A stretch of DNA of 64,000 nucleotides from Halomonas maura (GTDB lineage Bacteria > Pseudomonadota > Gammaproteobacteria > Pseudomonadales > Halomonadaceae), in the NCBI RefSeq assembly GCF_030409305.1, contig NZ_JAUFPQ010000023.1, forward strand, positions 441,556 through 505,555. The letters are read 5' to 3'. Each line of letters begins with the position of its first letter. Position 1 is the stretch's first letter. The position numbers were made by a program, and so were the translations under genes. The notes below the pieces were generated by a model, which ran no database searches, was not told where the DNA came from, and saw only the letters and a program-made list of their open reading frames with translations. Below are positions 55,308 through 63,785 of the stretch, piece after piece.

Positions 55308-55323
55308 TGGCATGCCGCCTGCT
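55308..55323 (+). promoter_or_regulatory. Sigma-54 promoter of hcp
   Basis: TGGCATGCCGCCTGCT matches the consensus TGGCAYR-N4-TTGCW at 11 of 12 defined positions, with GG and GC exactly 10 bases apart. It predicts a start near 55334 and a 41-base leader. An AT-rich stretch (55264-55300) lies between it and the palindromes, which could allow bending. Confidence 0.75.
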
Positions 55324-55374
55324 CCCTCAGGGGTGTCCATCGGACATCGTCATTCATCGTCAAGGAGCAGACTC

Positions 55375-55893
55375 ATGCCTACCCCGTGCTATATCAGCAT
55401 CGAAGGCCAGACCCAGGGCAACATCACCGCCGGTGCCTTCACCCCCGAGTCCGTCGGCAACATCTATGTCGAGGGCCACGAGGACCAGATGCTGGTACAG
55501 GAATTCAAGCACATCGTCACCGTCCCCACCGACCCGCAGTCCGGCCAGCCCTCCGGCCAGCGTGCCCACAAGCCGTTCATCTTCACCGTGGCCCTCAACA
55601 AGGCCGTGCCGCTGATGTACAACGCCCTGGCCTCCGGCGAGATGCTGCCCAACGTCGAGCTGAAGTGGTACCGCACCTCCGTGGAGGGCAAGCAGGAGCA
55701 CTTCTTCACCACCACCCTGACCGACGCCACCATCGTCGACATCAACCTGCGCATGCCCCACGCCCAGGACATCAACAAGTCCGAGTTCACCCAGCTGATG
55801 GATGTCTCCCTGGCCTACCGCAAGATCGACTGGGAGCACACCGTCGCCGGCACCTCCGGCTCCGACGACTGGCGCGCCCCCATCGAGGCCTGA
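55375..55893 (+). CDS. hcp: Hcp, type VI secretion tube protein
   Basis: 172 residues from the ATG at 55375, with AAGGAG upstream. Begins MPTPCYISIEGQTQGNIT and contains the Hcp1-type segments HKPFIFTVALNKAVP and YRKIDWEHTVAG. Hexameric rings stack into the inner tube of the T6SS and carry small effectors. The upstream open frame was rejected in favour of this start. First gene of the island, apparently driven by the sigma-54 promoter. Confidence 0.96.
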   Translation: MPTPCYISIEGQTQGNITAGAFTPESVGNIYVEGHEDQMLVQEFKHIVTVPTDPQSGQPSGQRAHKPFIFTVALNKAVPLMYNALASGEMLPNVELKWYRTSVEGKQEHFFTTTLTDATIVDINLRMPHAQDINKSEFTQLMDVSLAYRKIDWEHTVAGTSGSDDWRAPIEA

Positions 55894-55950
55894 GGCCTCG
55901 CGTCACCGACGGTGCCCACGCCAATGCTCGCGCCGGCGGGCACCGATCCC

Positions 55951-55976
55951 GCCGCCAGGGCTCCGGCCCTGGCGGC
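55951..55976 (+). terminator. Hairpin between hcp and vgrG
   Basis: An 11-bp perfect stem (GCCGCCAGGGC / GCCCTGGCGGC) with a TCCG loop, 58 bases after the hcp stop, lacking a T run. It probably reduces transcription into vgrG or stabilises hcp mRNA, fitting the need for far more Hcp than VgrG. Confidence 0.55.
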
Positions 55977-56006
55977 GGCATGCGTCAGCGTTTGCCCATC
56001 TTCCTT

Positions 56007-56022
56007 GTAAGCGATCGCTTAC
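56007..56022. promoter_or_regulatory. Perfect 16-bp palindrome upstream of vgrG
   Basis: GTAAGCGATCGCTTAC is a complete palindrome, in the style of TetR-family operators, 110 bases before vgrG. No promoter was confidently placed next to it. Confidence 0.45.
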
Positions 56023-56132
56023 GCATGCCGACGACGCCTTGTCTTGGCGACGCGAGCGCGTAACCTACCGATGCCGTTGGCCGTCTGGCGCTGGCGGACC
56101 ACGGAACGGATACGGCCTCCAGGAGGGATGCC

Positions 56133-58313
56133 ATGCTTCAGCCCAAGGGACTCCAGTTCACCCTGAGCCTTGCCGGTCTCCCTCGTGGCCCAGGCCAGGC
56201 CGAGCTGGCGGTGATCGACTTCACCCATGAAGAGGCGCTCTCGGCACCCTTCCACCTGCGCGTGCGCTTCGCCAGTCGCGCCGCCGATCTCTCGCCGGAG
56301 ACGCTGCTCGACCGCCCGGCGAGTCTCACCGTCTGGCAGGGTGGCGTGGCCCAGCGGCGGGTCCACGGCATCGTCGCCGAGTTCGGCCGCGGCGACCGCG
56401 GCCATCGCCGCAGCCACTACGAGGCGGTCATCCGCCCCTCGCTGTGGCGCCTCTCGCTGCGCCAGAACTCGCGGATCTTCCAGCGCGTCTCGCCGCTGAC
56501 GATCCTCAACACCCTGTGCGAGGAGCGCGGCCTTCGTGATGTGGCCTTCGCGGTGACCCGCGAGCCCGAGGAACGCGAGTACTGCGTGCAGTACCGCGAG
56601 ACCGACCTCGACTTCATCGAACGGCTGGCCGCCGAGGAAGGGCTGTTCTACTTCCATGAATTCGAGGATGCCGACCTCGGCGCCCAGCGGTTGGTGTTTG
56701 CCGACGACCCCCAGGTGCTCACCGGGCTCGGCGAGCGCACCTATCACCATCGCGCCGGCGGCAGCGCGCCCCAGCGCCACCTGCGCCGGCTGACCCAGAC
56801 CGCCCGGGTGCGCCCGGCCCGCGCCCAGCTCAAGGACTACAGCTTTAAACAGCCTGCCTACGGTCAGTTGCACGAGCGGGAGGCACCGGGGCTGGAAGCC
56901 CACTCGCAACGAGCGGACTACGAGCACTACGATTACCCGGGCCGCTACAAGGCCGACGCCTCGGGCCAGGCCTTTACCCGCCACCGCCTCGAGCACCTGC
57001 GCCACGACGCCCTGACCCTCGAGGGCGAGAGCGACCTGCCGGAGCTTTCCCCGCGCGCGCGCTTTACCCTGGCCGACCACGACGTCGCCGACTTCAACCG
57101 CGGCTGGCAGGTCATCAAGGTGGTCCACCAGGGCGAGCAGCCCCAGGCGCTGGAAGACGATGCCGTGGGTATTACGGCCAGTGATCGTGATGGCCTGCGG
57201 GGCCAGGACGGAAAGTCAGGGTCGGAAGCCATGACCCGCTATCACAACACCCTGACGCTGACCCCGGACGACGCCGCCTGGCGCCCCGAGCCCCAGCCCA
57301 GGCCGCGTGTCGATGGCCCCCAGGTGGCCTTCGTGGTCGGCCCCGAGGGCGAAGAGATCCACTGCGACGAACACGGCCGGGTGCGCTGCCAGTTCCCCTG
57401 GGACCGCTACGCACCAGGTGACGAAACCAGTAGCGCCTGGCTGCGGGTCAGCCAGGGCTGGGCCGGCGGCGGCTACGGCATGCTGGCGATTCCGCGCATC
57501 GGCCACGAGGTGATCGTCTCCTTCCTGGAAGGTGACCCCGACCAGCCGCTGATCACCGGCCGCACCTACCACGCGGTCAATACCCCGCCGTATTCGCTGC
57601 CGGAGCACAAGACGCGCACCGTGCTGCGCACCCAGACCCACCAGGGCGAGGGCTTCAACGAACTGCGCTTCGAGGATCAGCACGACCAGGAGCAGATCTG
57701 GTGGCACGCCCAGAAAGATCTGGAACTGCTGACCGAGAACGACCGCACCGAGGAGATCCGCCGCGACAGCGATCTCAAGGTCAAGCGCGACCGCATCACG
57801 GAGATCGACCGCGACGATCATCACAGCGTGCACGGCGAGCGCCGCGAGAAGAGCGACGGCGCCCAGCACCTGACCATCGACGGCAGCCTGCACTTGAGCG
57901 CCGGCCAGGCCTGGCTCACCGAGAGCGGCCGCGAGCTGCACATCAAGGCCGGCCAGAAGGTGGTCATGGAAGCCGGCAGCGAGCTGACCCTCAAGGCCGG
58001 CGGCAGCTTCCTCAAGGTTGACGGCAGCGGCATCACCATCAGCGGCCCCAGCGTCAAGGTGAACGCCGGCGGCAGCCCCGGTAGCGGCACCGGTCAGGGC
58101 GCCCAGGCGCCGCTGTTGCCGGGGGAAGCCACTGAGGTTGGACACAATCGAATAAAGGCGTCTAGCCAGTCGCCCACCGAGGAAAGCGACTTGATACCCT
58201 TCGAGGAGCTGGGCCCGAAGGAGCTGATTGTCGATGTTATCGGTGGTGGAGAACCTGCCGGGCAAGTACGTCTGCACAAGGGCCACTCGCATAGCGAAGG
58301 AGAGCCGACATGA
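56133..58313 (+). CDS. vgrG: VgrG, type VI secretion spike protein
   Basis: 726 residues, AGGAGG upstream of the ATG. Domains: gp27-like base (about 1-385; SPLTILNTLCEERGL, QYRETDLDFIERLAAEEGLF), gp5 OB-fold (GEEIHCDEHGRVRCQFPWDR near 407-426, SAWLRVSQGWAGGGYGM), and the beta-helical needle (about 530-645). After about residue 655 comes a non-conserved, low-GC tail (TEESDLIPFEELGPKELIVD) that differs from standard VgrG ends and may recruit the downstream effector. Its stop overlaps the effector start by ATGA. No PAAR or adaptor gene is adjacent. Confidence 0.95.
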   Translation: MLQPKGLQFTLSLAGLPRGPGQAELAVIDFTHEEALSAPFHLRVRFASRAADLSPETLLDRPASLTVWQGGVAQRRVHGIVAEFGRGDRGHRRSHYEAVIRPSLWRLSLRQNSRIFQRVSPLTILNTLCEERGLRDVAFAVTREPEEREYCVQYRETDLDFIERLAAEEGLFYFHEFEDADLGAQRLVFADDPQVLTGLGERTYHHRAGGSAPQRHLRRLTQTARVRPARAQLKDYSFKQPAYGQLHEREAPGLEAHSQRADYEHYDYPGRYKADASGQAFTRHRLEHLRHDALTLEGESDLPELSPRARFTLADHDVADFNRGWQVIKVVHQGEQPQALEDDAVGITASDRDGLRGQDGKSGSEAMTRYHNTLTLTPDDAAWRPEPQPRPRVDGPQVAFVVGPEGEEIHCDEHGRVRCQFPWDRYAPGDETSSAWLRVSQGWAGGGYGMLAIPRIGHEVIVSFLEGDPDQPLITGRTYHAVNTPPYSLPEHKTRTVLRTQTHQGEGFNELRFEDQHDQEQIWWHAQKDLELLTENDRTEEIRRDSDLKVKRDRITEIDRDDHHSVHGERREKSDGAQHLTIDGSLHLSAGQAWLTESGRELHIKAGQKVVMEAGSELTLKAGGSFLKVDGSGITISGPSVKVNAGGSPGSGTGQGAQAPLLPGEATEVGHNRIKASSQSPTEESDLIPFEELGPKELIVDVIGGGEPAGQVRLHKGHSHSEGEPT

Positions 58314-61300
58314 GCGAAGAACTTAAATCGCTCCAGGACGAAGAGATCGACCTCGGCACCCGACGCCGCACCGAGTACAAGGATGATGAGAACGGCTCCT
58401 TGGTGCTGACGATCCCCAAGCGCCAGGGAGGTGAGATTCTTATTCCCTTGCTGGAAGGGGCCAGAACCACTCAAGAAAAAGACAGCTACCAGGACAATAC
58501 ACTGATACGTGTGCGTCCTCTGGCCGAGCTGAGCGGGGAAGTGCCCTCCACCCATCAGGGTGTCACGACCTACACCGGCAAGTCAGTGGCCATGCTGCGG
58601 CCTGGATATCTCTACGTGTTCCTGCGTGGCAAGTTATGGAGAGAACTCGAAGTCGATGTCATGGGGCAACTGAGCGATGTCGATGTCTCAAGGTATCGTC
58701 GTGAAGCCGAGAACGGAGCAGTTCCCAACGACCGCAACAGTGAGGGGCAATGGCTCTCCGACGTACTGCTGCCGGTGCTGCTGCAGGGTCAGTCGACGCT
58801 TCAGGAGGTACGTGTTGCCTATAGCGAGATCGCCTGGAGTTGGCCGCGGATCGAATGGCTCGAGCAGCATGAAAGCGATTTGACGAAACGCACCGTATCT
58901 GTGGGCCAGGCTTATCCTGCGGCCCTGGTGACATCTCTTACCTTTGCCAACGGTTCTTCCGCGCAACGTGTCGAGTCGGCCCCAGAGGTGCGACAGCGCG
59001 ACCTGGGCATCGAATTAATGCTCACCAACCCTGCGGATTTCACGCCGGACTATAACGAACCGAACGACGATGATCTCTGCCAGCGTCTGAAGGCTTTGTG
59101 GGCGCAAGCCGGTGAAACCCAGCGTGCCGAGACACTCACACTCGATGCTGCAGCCAGCGAGGATCTGCTAGAGGGCCTGCGCTCCACGCCCGGCATAGTG
59201 GCGTTGGCCTTGCCCGATCCTTTGTTCCGGCTACGCCATGCCTTGGTCCAACTCCACTTGGCCATGCACTATCTGGACGGTCTGGACAGCACCCTGCAGG
59301 ACAAATCCCTAGGTCACTCGGCCAAGCTGGTTCGGCAGGCACTCTTCGAGGAGCGTTCGAATGGTCAAGCGAGTGGGCTTGAGAAATATCGAGAGGCCAT
59401 CGATCAAGCCGAACTGGATAAGGTGCTTGATCAGGCAGAGCGCGACCAGGCGCTAGCCAACATCAAGCAACGAATCGATGCTATCGAAATGCTGGTTCAA
59501 GGAAGTCAGCTAACACCTATATTGCGCGACTTCACCAGTCACGAGGGGCTTGGGGTTTGTGAAAGCTATGCCCTCTGCGGGGACCTGCTCGGCGTTCTGC
59601 AGCAACTTCCCGGTATCCTGCGTGACCAGGGAGATCGAGAGGTCGCGGGAAGAATGCCGGGCCTTCTCAATAGGCTGCTGACCGATGAAGAGATGCTTGC
59701 CCTGTGGAGTGAGGCGGAGGCATCCCAGGGAAGTTCTGACGCGGATAACAACAACGATGGCAGCGGTAGATTCCGTCAAGATTTTCTTGAGATGTTGGCC
59801 AATGATGATAGCGAGATAAATGACAAACAGATCGAGGGGCTTGGTCTGCAGTCACTTGGCATCATCGCGCAGTCATCCGAGGATGAATACGCATCGGCTT
59901 CCCCCTTGGCCCATGTTTCCGTGGTCTATGCAGGCAGAGTGAGTGGGCTGCTCAACAACGTGCTGGACAAGTGGAGCCAGGCAGTGCTGAAGGCCGCCAG
60001 TCAGCTTGCGGAAGATGTGGAAGTCATCAAGTTTCAGCGTGTTTTCACGGCCGTCGGGTTACATGCCAACCTGATCAATCGTAATCTGAACGGAGAGCTT
60101 CAGGTTATGCCTCGCGGTGCCGTGGATCATACGCGTTATGTCATCGTGGGGGTGCATGGCAAGAATCTGCGCTGGGGCCTTACTCCCTCCGATCGTCAGA
60201 GCAGTGCAATGACCCGCAACCAGCACTATCTGTATGCCGATCAGCGTGGAGCAGGAGGCAAGCTTTTGGCTTCCACCAGCCCGTCACGCATGGCCGATGA
60301 GCTTGAGGAAGCTATTCGCAAAGCGGCGGGTCATACCCTGGTATTTGTGCTGCCGGTAGATCATCCCGAGGCACTCAAATTCAGTGCTTTACGCCTGCAC
60401 TTGGCTGAAGGCGCTAACGCCGTGGTTGATGGGCCAGCTATGTCTGGGATGCTTATAGGGATGGCCATTTATAACCTTTTTGCTGAAATATCTAATGCTA
60501 GTCGAGCATACAAGCAAGATAATTTTTCTTATCCTGACCACGGTGCCAAAGTTCTGGGAAGCTTGGCAGACCTGACCGCCGCTTGGATGAAGCTACATAG
60601 TCTGTTGTATCCCAATTCAACAACATCAACAGGTATGTTTATCCAACGGCAATTGTTCGATATGAAACGCTGGCCGCTGATAGGAGCCAGACTGACTCGG
60701 GTCGGTGCCGGCACAGTCGTCCGAACTATTGGTCTTTTCAACTTCGGTGCTGGCTTGATAGCTGTGGGCGTCAGCGGCTGGGAGCTTCGCAACAGTCTTT
60801 CTCAAGGCGATTTCGACGCTGCCTTGGGGCATGGCATCGCCATGGCAGGTGGCGCTCTCTTCCTGGCCGCTCCGTTGATGGCTGGCTTGTTAATGGTGCC
60901 AGGCTGGGGTTGGGTGTTGCTTGGGTTGGGGATGGCACTTGGCGGCGGTAGTTATGCCGGCTTTGCCAAAGACGATCCATTGGAGCGACTGCTCAAGCAG
61001 GGGCCGCTCGGCACCTACCCTGATCAAGACGTCGTGGGCATTGACGATCAGACCTACTATCCGCAGTTACTGACTCGGTTCTGTCCAGTTCAGGTACAGG
61101 CACAGAGTGTTGCCGAAATGCCTCGAGACGAGGTTGACGCCCTGCGCCATGATGGTGCCGGACAGATCGATGATATCTCGCCTCAGGATTATGTGGTGAC
61201 GGTGACCACACCGCTGATAAGTCGTTTTCGTATCGGTGAGTCGCTTCGTCTGCAGGTTCAAGAGTTGGAGTACAACCTGAGTACTACCAGTGCCGGTTAT

Positions 61301-61687
61301 AGCAGCACCAGTTCGCTTTTCGTCGATAAGGTGAGGGAGTTGCGCCGTGTCGAGAAGCGGCAGGTGCTGCCCGAACAAAGTGCTGTCCGCTTCCTGGCGC
61401 ATCGAGAGGTGATGCCTTCACACAGTTCCGGTATCTTTGGCAGCAAAATGCGTAATGGTGCCCTTAGAGTGGCCGTGCAGGCTCGTATTGATACTGAACT
61501 TGGCTCGATGGTATTGCCGACCCCTACTTTGGAGAGCTATGAGGCTTATCAGGCCAGTGACCATCGCCAGCCGCCTGAGGTCGAAACCGGCTACCAAAAC
61601 CCGATAATAGACATGATGGCATCAATGTTTATGGGGCAAGAGACAACTCCCTACTGGTCGATCACTGAGGTGGAGGTAAGGTTATGA
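58310..61687 (+). CDS. VasX-like T6SS effector candidate (membrane-active)
   Basis: 1125 residues, AAGGAG upstream, ATG overlapping the vgrG stop. An N-terminal region of the VasX/BTH_I2691 type includes LRPGYLYVF (residues 96-104), close to the MIX core hRxGWxYVh, followed by GKLWRELEV. The middle (about 250-650) is helical. Hydrophobic segments lie near 707-728, 803-823 and 840-886 (GGALFLAAPLMAGLLMV, WVLLGLGMALGGG), resembling the pore-forming part of VasX, which is similar in length (about 1085). Ends in a soluble beta-rich tail. Lower GC than the backbone. Pore formation is inference. Confidence 0.75.
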   Translation: MSEELKSLQDEEIDLGTRRRTEYKDDENGSLVLTIPKRQGGEILIPLLEGARTTQEKDSYQDNTLIRVRPLAELSGEVPSTHQGVTTYTGKSVAMLRPGYLYVFLRGKLWRELEVDVMGQLSDVDVSRYRREAENGAVPNDRNSEGQWLSDVLLPVLLQGQSTLQEVRVAYSEIAWSWPRIEWLEQHESDLTKRTVSVGQAYPAALVTSLTFANGSSAQRVESAPEVRQRDLGIELMLTNPADFTPDYNEPNDDDLCQRLKALWAQAGETQRAETLTLDAAASEDLLEGLRSTPGIVALALPDPLFRLRHALVQLHLAMHYLDGLDSTLQDKSLGHSAKLVRQALFEERSNGQASGLEKYREAIDQAELDKVLDQAERDQALANIKQRIDAIEMLVQGSQLTPILRDFTSHEGLGVCESYALCGDLLGVLQQLPGILRDQGDREVAGRMPGLLNRLLTDEEMLALWSEAEASQGSSDADNNNDGSGRFRQDFLEMLANDDSEINDKQIEGLGLQSLGIIAQSSEDEYASASPLAHVSVVYAGRVSGLLNNVLDKWSQAVLKAASQLAEDVEVIKFQRVFTAVGLHANLINRNLNGELQVMPRGAVDHTRYVIVGVHGKNLRWGLTPSDRQSSAMTRNQHYLYADQRGAGGKLLASTSPSRMADELEEAIRKAAGHTLVFVLPVDHPEALKFSALRLHLAEGANAVVDGPAMSGMLIGMAIYNLFAEISNASRAYKQDNFSYPDHGAKVLGSLADLTAAWMKLHSLLYPNSTTSTGMFIQRQLFDMKRWPLIGARLTRVGAGTVVRTIGLFNFGAGLIAVGVSGWELRNSLSQGDFDAALGHGIAMAGGALFLAAPLMAGLLMVPGWGWVLLGLGMALGGGSYAGFAKDDPLERLLKQGPLGTYPDQDVVGIDDQTYYPQLLTRFCPVQVQAQSVAEMPRDEVDALRHDGAGQIDDISPQDYVVTVTTPLISRFRIGESLRLQVQELEYNLSTTSAGYSSTSSLFVDKVRELRRVEKRQVLPEQSAVRFLAHREVMPSHSSGIFGSKMRNGALRVAVQARIDTELGSMVLPTPTLESYEAYQASDHRQPPEVETGYQNPIIDMMASMFMGQETTPYWSITEVEVRL

Positions 61688-62736
61688 GTCTGCAAGCATC
61701 GTCCTATGAGACGGCGCCCTATCGTGCCGATGCTATACCGCCGTTGCCTGAACCACCCAAGGCCAGAAAGCGAAGGGGAGAAGATCTGCTGCCGTTCGGT
61801 GACTATGCCGGTATAGACCCCCACCAACAGCTCTGTGAAGATGCTGAATTGGTGCAGTATCAGGAACAAGAGGATTCGGCGTTCTATCAATCCAAAGATT
61901 GGTGGTGGGATCACCAGCGGATTCGTTTCCTTAAAAGTCAAGCTGGATTGTCCATCCTACTAATGGCAGTGCCTGTCGTGTGGTGGCTATTATTGTTGGG
62001 GGGGACTCTATACCTGTCTGGCACCTTTGTTAATTTTTTTTCCGAAAAGTCAGGCGCTGTTTTTTTAGGATATATCTTGATTCTTGTTTTAGGATTTGTT
62101 GTGTCCAGTATTGCGGTGGTTTATACAACACAGCCTCTTATGGTTCTCATTGCTAGGTTTTTCAAGCCTTTACACGGATGGTTTGAAAATCGTTTTGATC
62201 GCTACACCGAAGATCGCTGCAGTGAATTTAACCGCCAAACTGGGTTTGTCAGCATGGCTCAAGGAAAAAAGAAAGCTCCCCTTGTGGCCCCCTTTATAGA
62301 GTTCGATGGCTATGTCGAGCGCGTTATCCAGCGTGGCGGGGTGTTCTACAAGCTGATGCTGGTACATCGCTACACAGGGAAAGAGTTCCACCATACTTCG
62401 TTCAGCCAGACAGTGACGCACAAGCAGGAGGTGCACGCCCAGTGGGACATGTTGCAGCGCTATATGGATGTCTCTCAGCCCCTGCCCGATGTGCCGCGTC
62501 TGGAGCCCTTCAGGGACCGTGATCCTGTGACCGCAGAGCATGACTGCCAGGCGGGGCGCGACCCTCGTTACTGGCGCGATCTGGATATTGAGGCTTGGAA
62601 AGAAGGAGAGGGCGCCGACCTGCTCAAGGCTCAGATGAACTACCCTTGGCAAAAGCAGCAGTGCCGGCTGACGCCTATGCTCGGGAAAATCGAGATGTCG
62701 CGGTATCGCGAGCAGCTTGCTGAGGGGGCGGTATAA
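61684..62736 (+). CDS. Putative membrane immunity protein, copy 1
   Basis: 350 residues. ATG at 61684 overlaps the effector stop (ATGA), with GGAGGTAAGG upstream. The N-terminal 80 residues are soluble and acidic (EDLLPFGDYAGIDPHQQ). Two membrane helices follow at about 85-112 and 125-158, then a cytosolic-looking C-terminal domain (RFFKPLHGWFENRFDRYTED to the end). A small membrane protein coupled to a VasX-like toxin fits the known immunity design (TsiV2 for VasX). No family name is recognised. Confidence 0.7.
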   Translation: MSLQASSYETAPYRADAIPPLPEPPKARKRRGEDLLPFGDYAGIDPHQQLCEDAELVQYQEQEDSAFYQSKDWWWDHQRIRFLKSQAGLSILLMAVPVVWWLLLLGGTLYLSGTFVNFFSEKSGAVFLGYILILVLGFVVSSIAVVYTTQPLMVLIARFFKPLHGWFENRFDRYTEDRCSEFNRQTGFVSMAQGKKKAPLVAPFIEFDGYVERVIQRGGVFYKLMLVHRYTGKEFHHTSFSQTVTHKQEVHAQWDMLQRYMDVSQPLPDVPRLEPFRDRDPVTAEHDCQAGRDPRYWRDLDIEAWKEGEGADLLKAQMNYPWQKQQCRLTPMLGKIEMSRYREQLAEGAV

Positions 62737-63785
62737 CGGTTTCAGCTTCTACATCGGCGTCTGGCGCCTATCGTGCCGAGGCCATTCCGCCGCTGCCCGA
62801 GTCTCCCAAAGCTCGTGAGCGGATGGGAGAAGACCTGCTGCCGTTTGGTGACTATGCCGGTATCGATCCCCAGCAGCAGCTCTGTGAAGATGCCGAGTTG
62901 GTTCAGTATCAGGAAAAAGAAGATTCGGAGTTTTATCAATCCAAAGATTGGTGGTGGGATCACCAGTGGATTCGTTTCCTAAAAAGTCAAGCTGGATTGT
63001 CCATTCTGCTAATGGCAGTGCCTGTCGTGTGGTGGTTTTTATTGCTGGGGATGGTTGTATATCTTTCTGGCGAATTTTTTAAATCATTCCAGGAAACATC
63101 AGGTGCTGTTGTTTTTGGATACGTATTAATAATTATATCTGGGGTTATTGCATCTAGCATTTTAGCAGTTTATACGACACAGCCCTTAATGGGTCTCATT
63201 GCTAGGTTTTTCAAGCCTTTACACGGATGGTTTGAAAATCGTTTTGATCGCTACACCGAGGATAGGTGTAGCGAATTCAACCGCTGCACCGGCCGTGTAA
63301 GCATGGCCCAAGGAAAGAAGAAAACTCCCCTTGTCGCCCCTTTTGTCGAATTCGATGGCTATGTCGAGCGCGTTATCCAGCGTGGCGGGGTGTTTTACAA
63401 GCTGATGCTGGTGCATCGCTACACGGGGAAGGAGTTCCACCATACTTCGTTCAGCCAGACGGTGACGCACAAGCAGGAGGTGCACGCCCAGTGGGATATG
63501 CTGCAACGCTATATGGATGTCTCCCAGCCCCTGCCTGATGTGCCTCGTCTGGAGCCCTTCCGGGACCGCGATCCTGTGACCGCAGAGCATGACCGCCAGA
63601 CGGGGCGTGACCCGCGGTATTGGCGTGATCTCGATATCGAGACCTGGAAAGAAGGAGAGGGTGCCGCCCTGCTTAAGGCCCAGATGGATTATCCCTGGCA
63701 AAAGCAGCAGTGCCGACTGACGCCTATGCTCGGGAAAATCGAGATGTCGCGGTATCGTGAGCAGCTTGCTGAGGGGGCGGTATAA
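62733..63785 (+). CDS. Putative membrane immunity protein, copy 2 (apparent AUA start)
   Basis: Closely similar to copy 1. Read from the ATA at 62733, which overlaps the copy-1 stop as ATAA, it is exactly 350 residues and aligns with copy 1 from the first codon (YRA-AIPPLPE-PKAR). A GAGGGGG ribosome site lies 4 to 5 bases upstream. The first in-frame ATG, at 62823, would remove 30 conserved residues and has no good ribosome site. Helices are at the same places; differences from copy 1 are concentrated in about residues 103-150. ATA initiation is unusual, so the gene may be weakly translated, or reached by a -1 slip at the end of copy 1. Confidence 0.65.
   Translation: MTVSASTSASGAYRAEAIPPLPESPKARERMGEDLLPFGDYAGIDPQQQLCEDAELVQYQEKEDSEFYQSKDWWWDHQWIRFLKSQAGLSILLMAVPVVWWFLLLGMVVYLSGEFFKSFQETSGAVVFGYVLIIISGVIASSILAVYTTQPLMGLIARFFKPLHGWFENRFDRYTEDRCSEFNRCTGRVSMAQGKKKTPLVAPFVEFDGYVERVIQRGGVFYKLMLVHRYTGKEFHHTSFSQTVTHKQEVHAQWDMLQRYMDVSQPLPDVPRLEPFRDRDPVTAEHDRQTGRDPRYWRDLDIETWKEGEGAALLKAQMDYPWQKQQCRLTPMLGKIEMSRYREQLAEGAV

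Noticed and set aside
56007..56022. GCGATCGC core as a cyanobacterial HIP1 element
   Set aside because: A single occurrence in a gammaproteobacterial spacer; the longer 16-bp symmetry fits an operator better.
56060..56125. Second sigma-54 promoter before vgrG
   Set aside because: TGGCC and TGGCG words occur but none has GG and GC 10 bases apart with a proper -12 box.
62823..63785. Copy 2 of the immunity gene as a 320-residue protein starting at the first ATG
   Set aside because: It would delete 30 residues conserved with copy 1, and no good ribosome site precedes this ATG.
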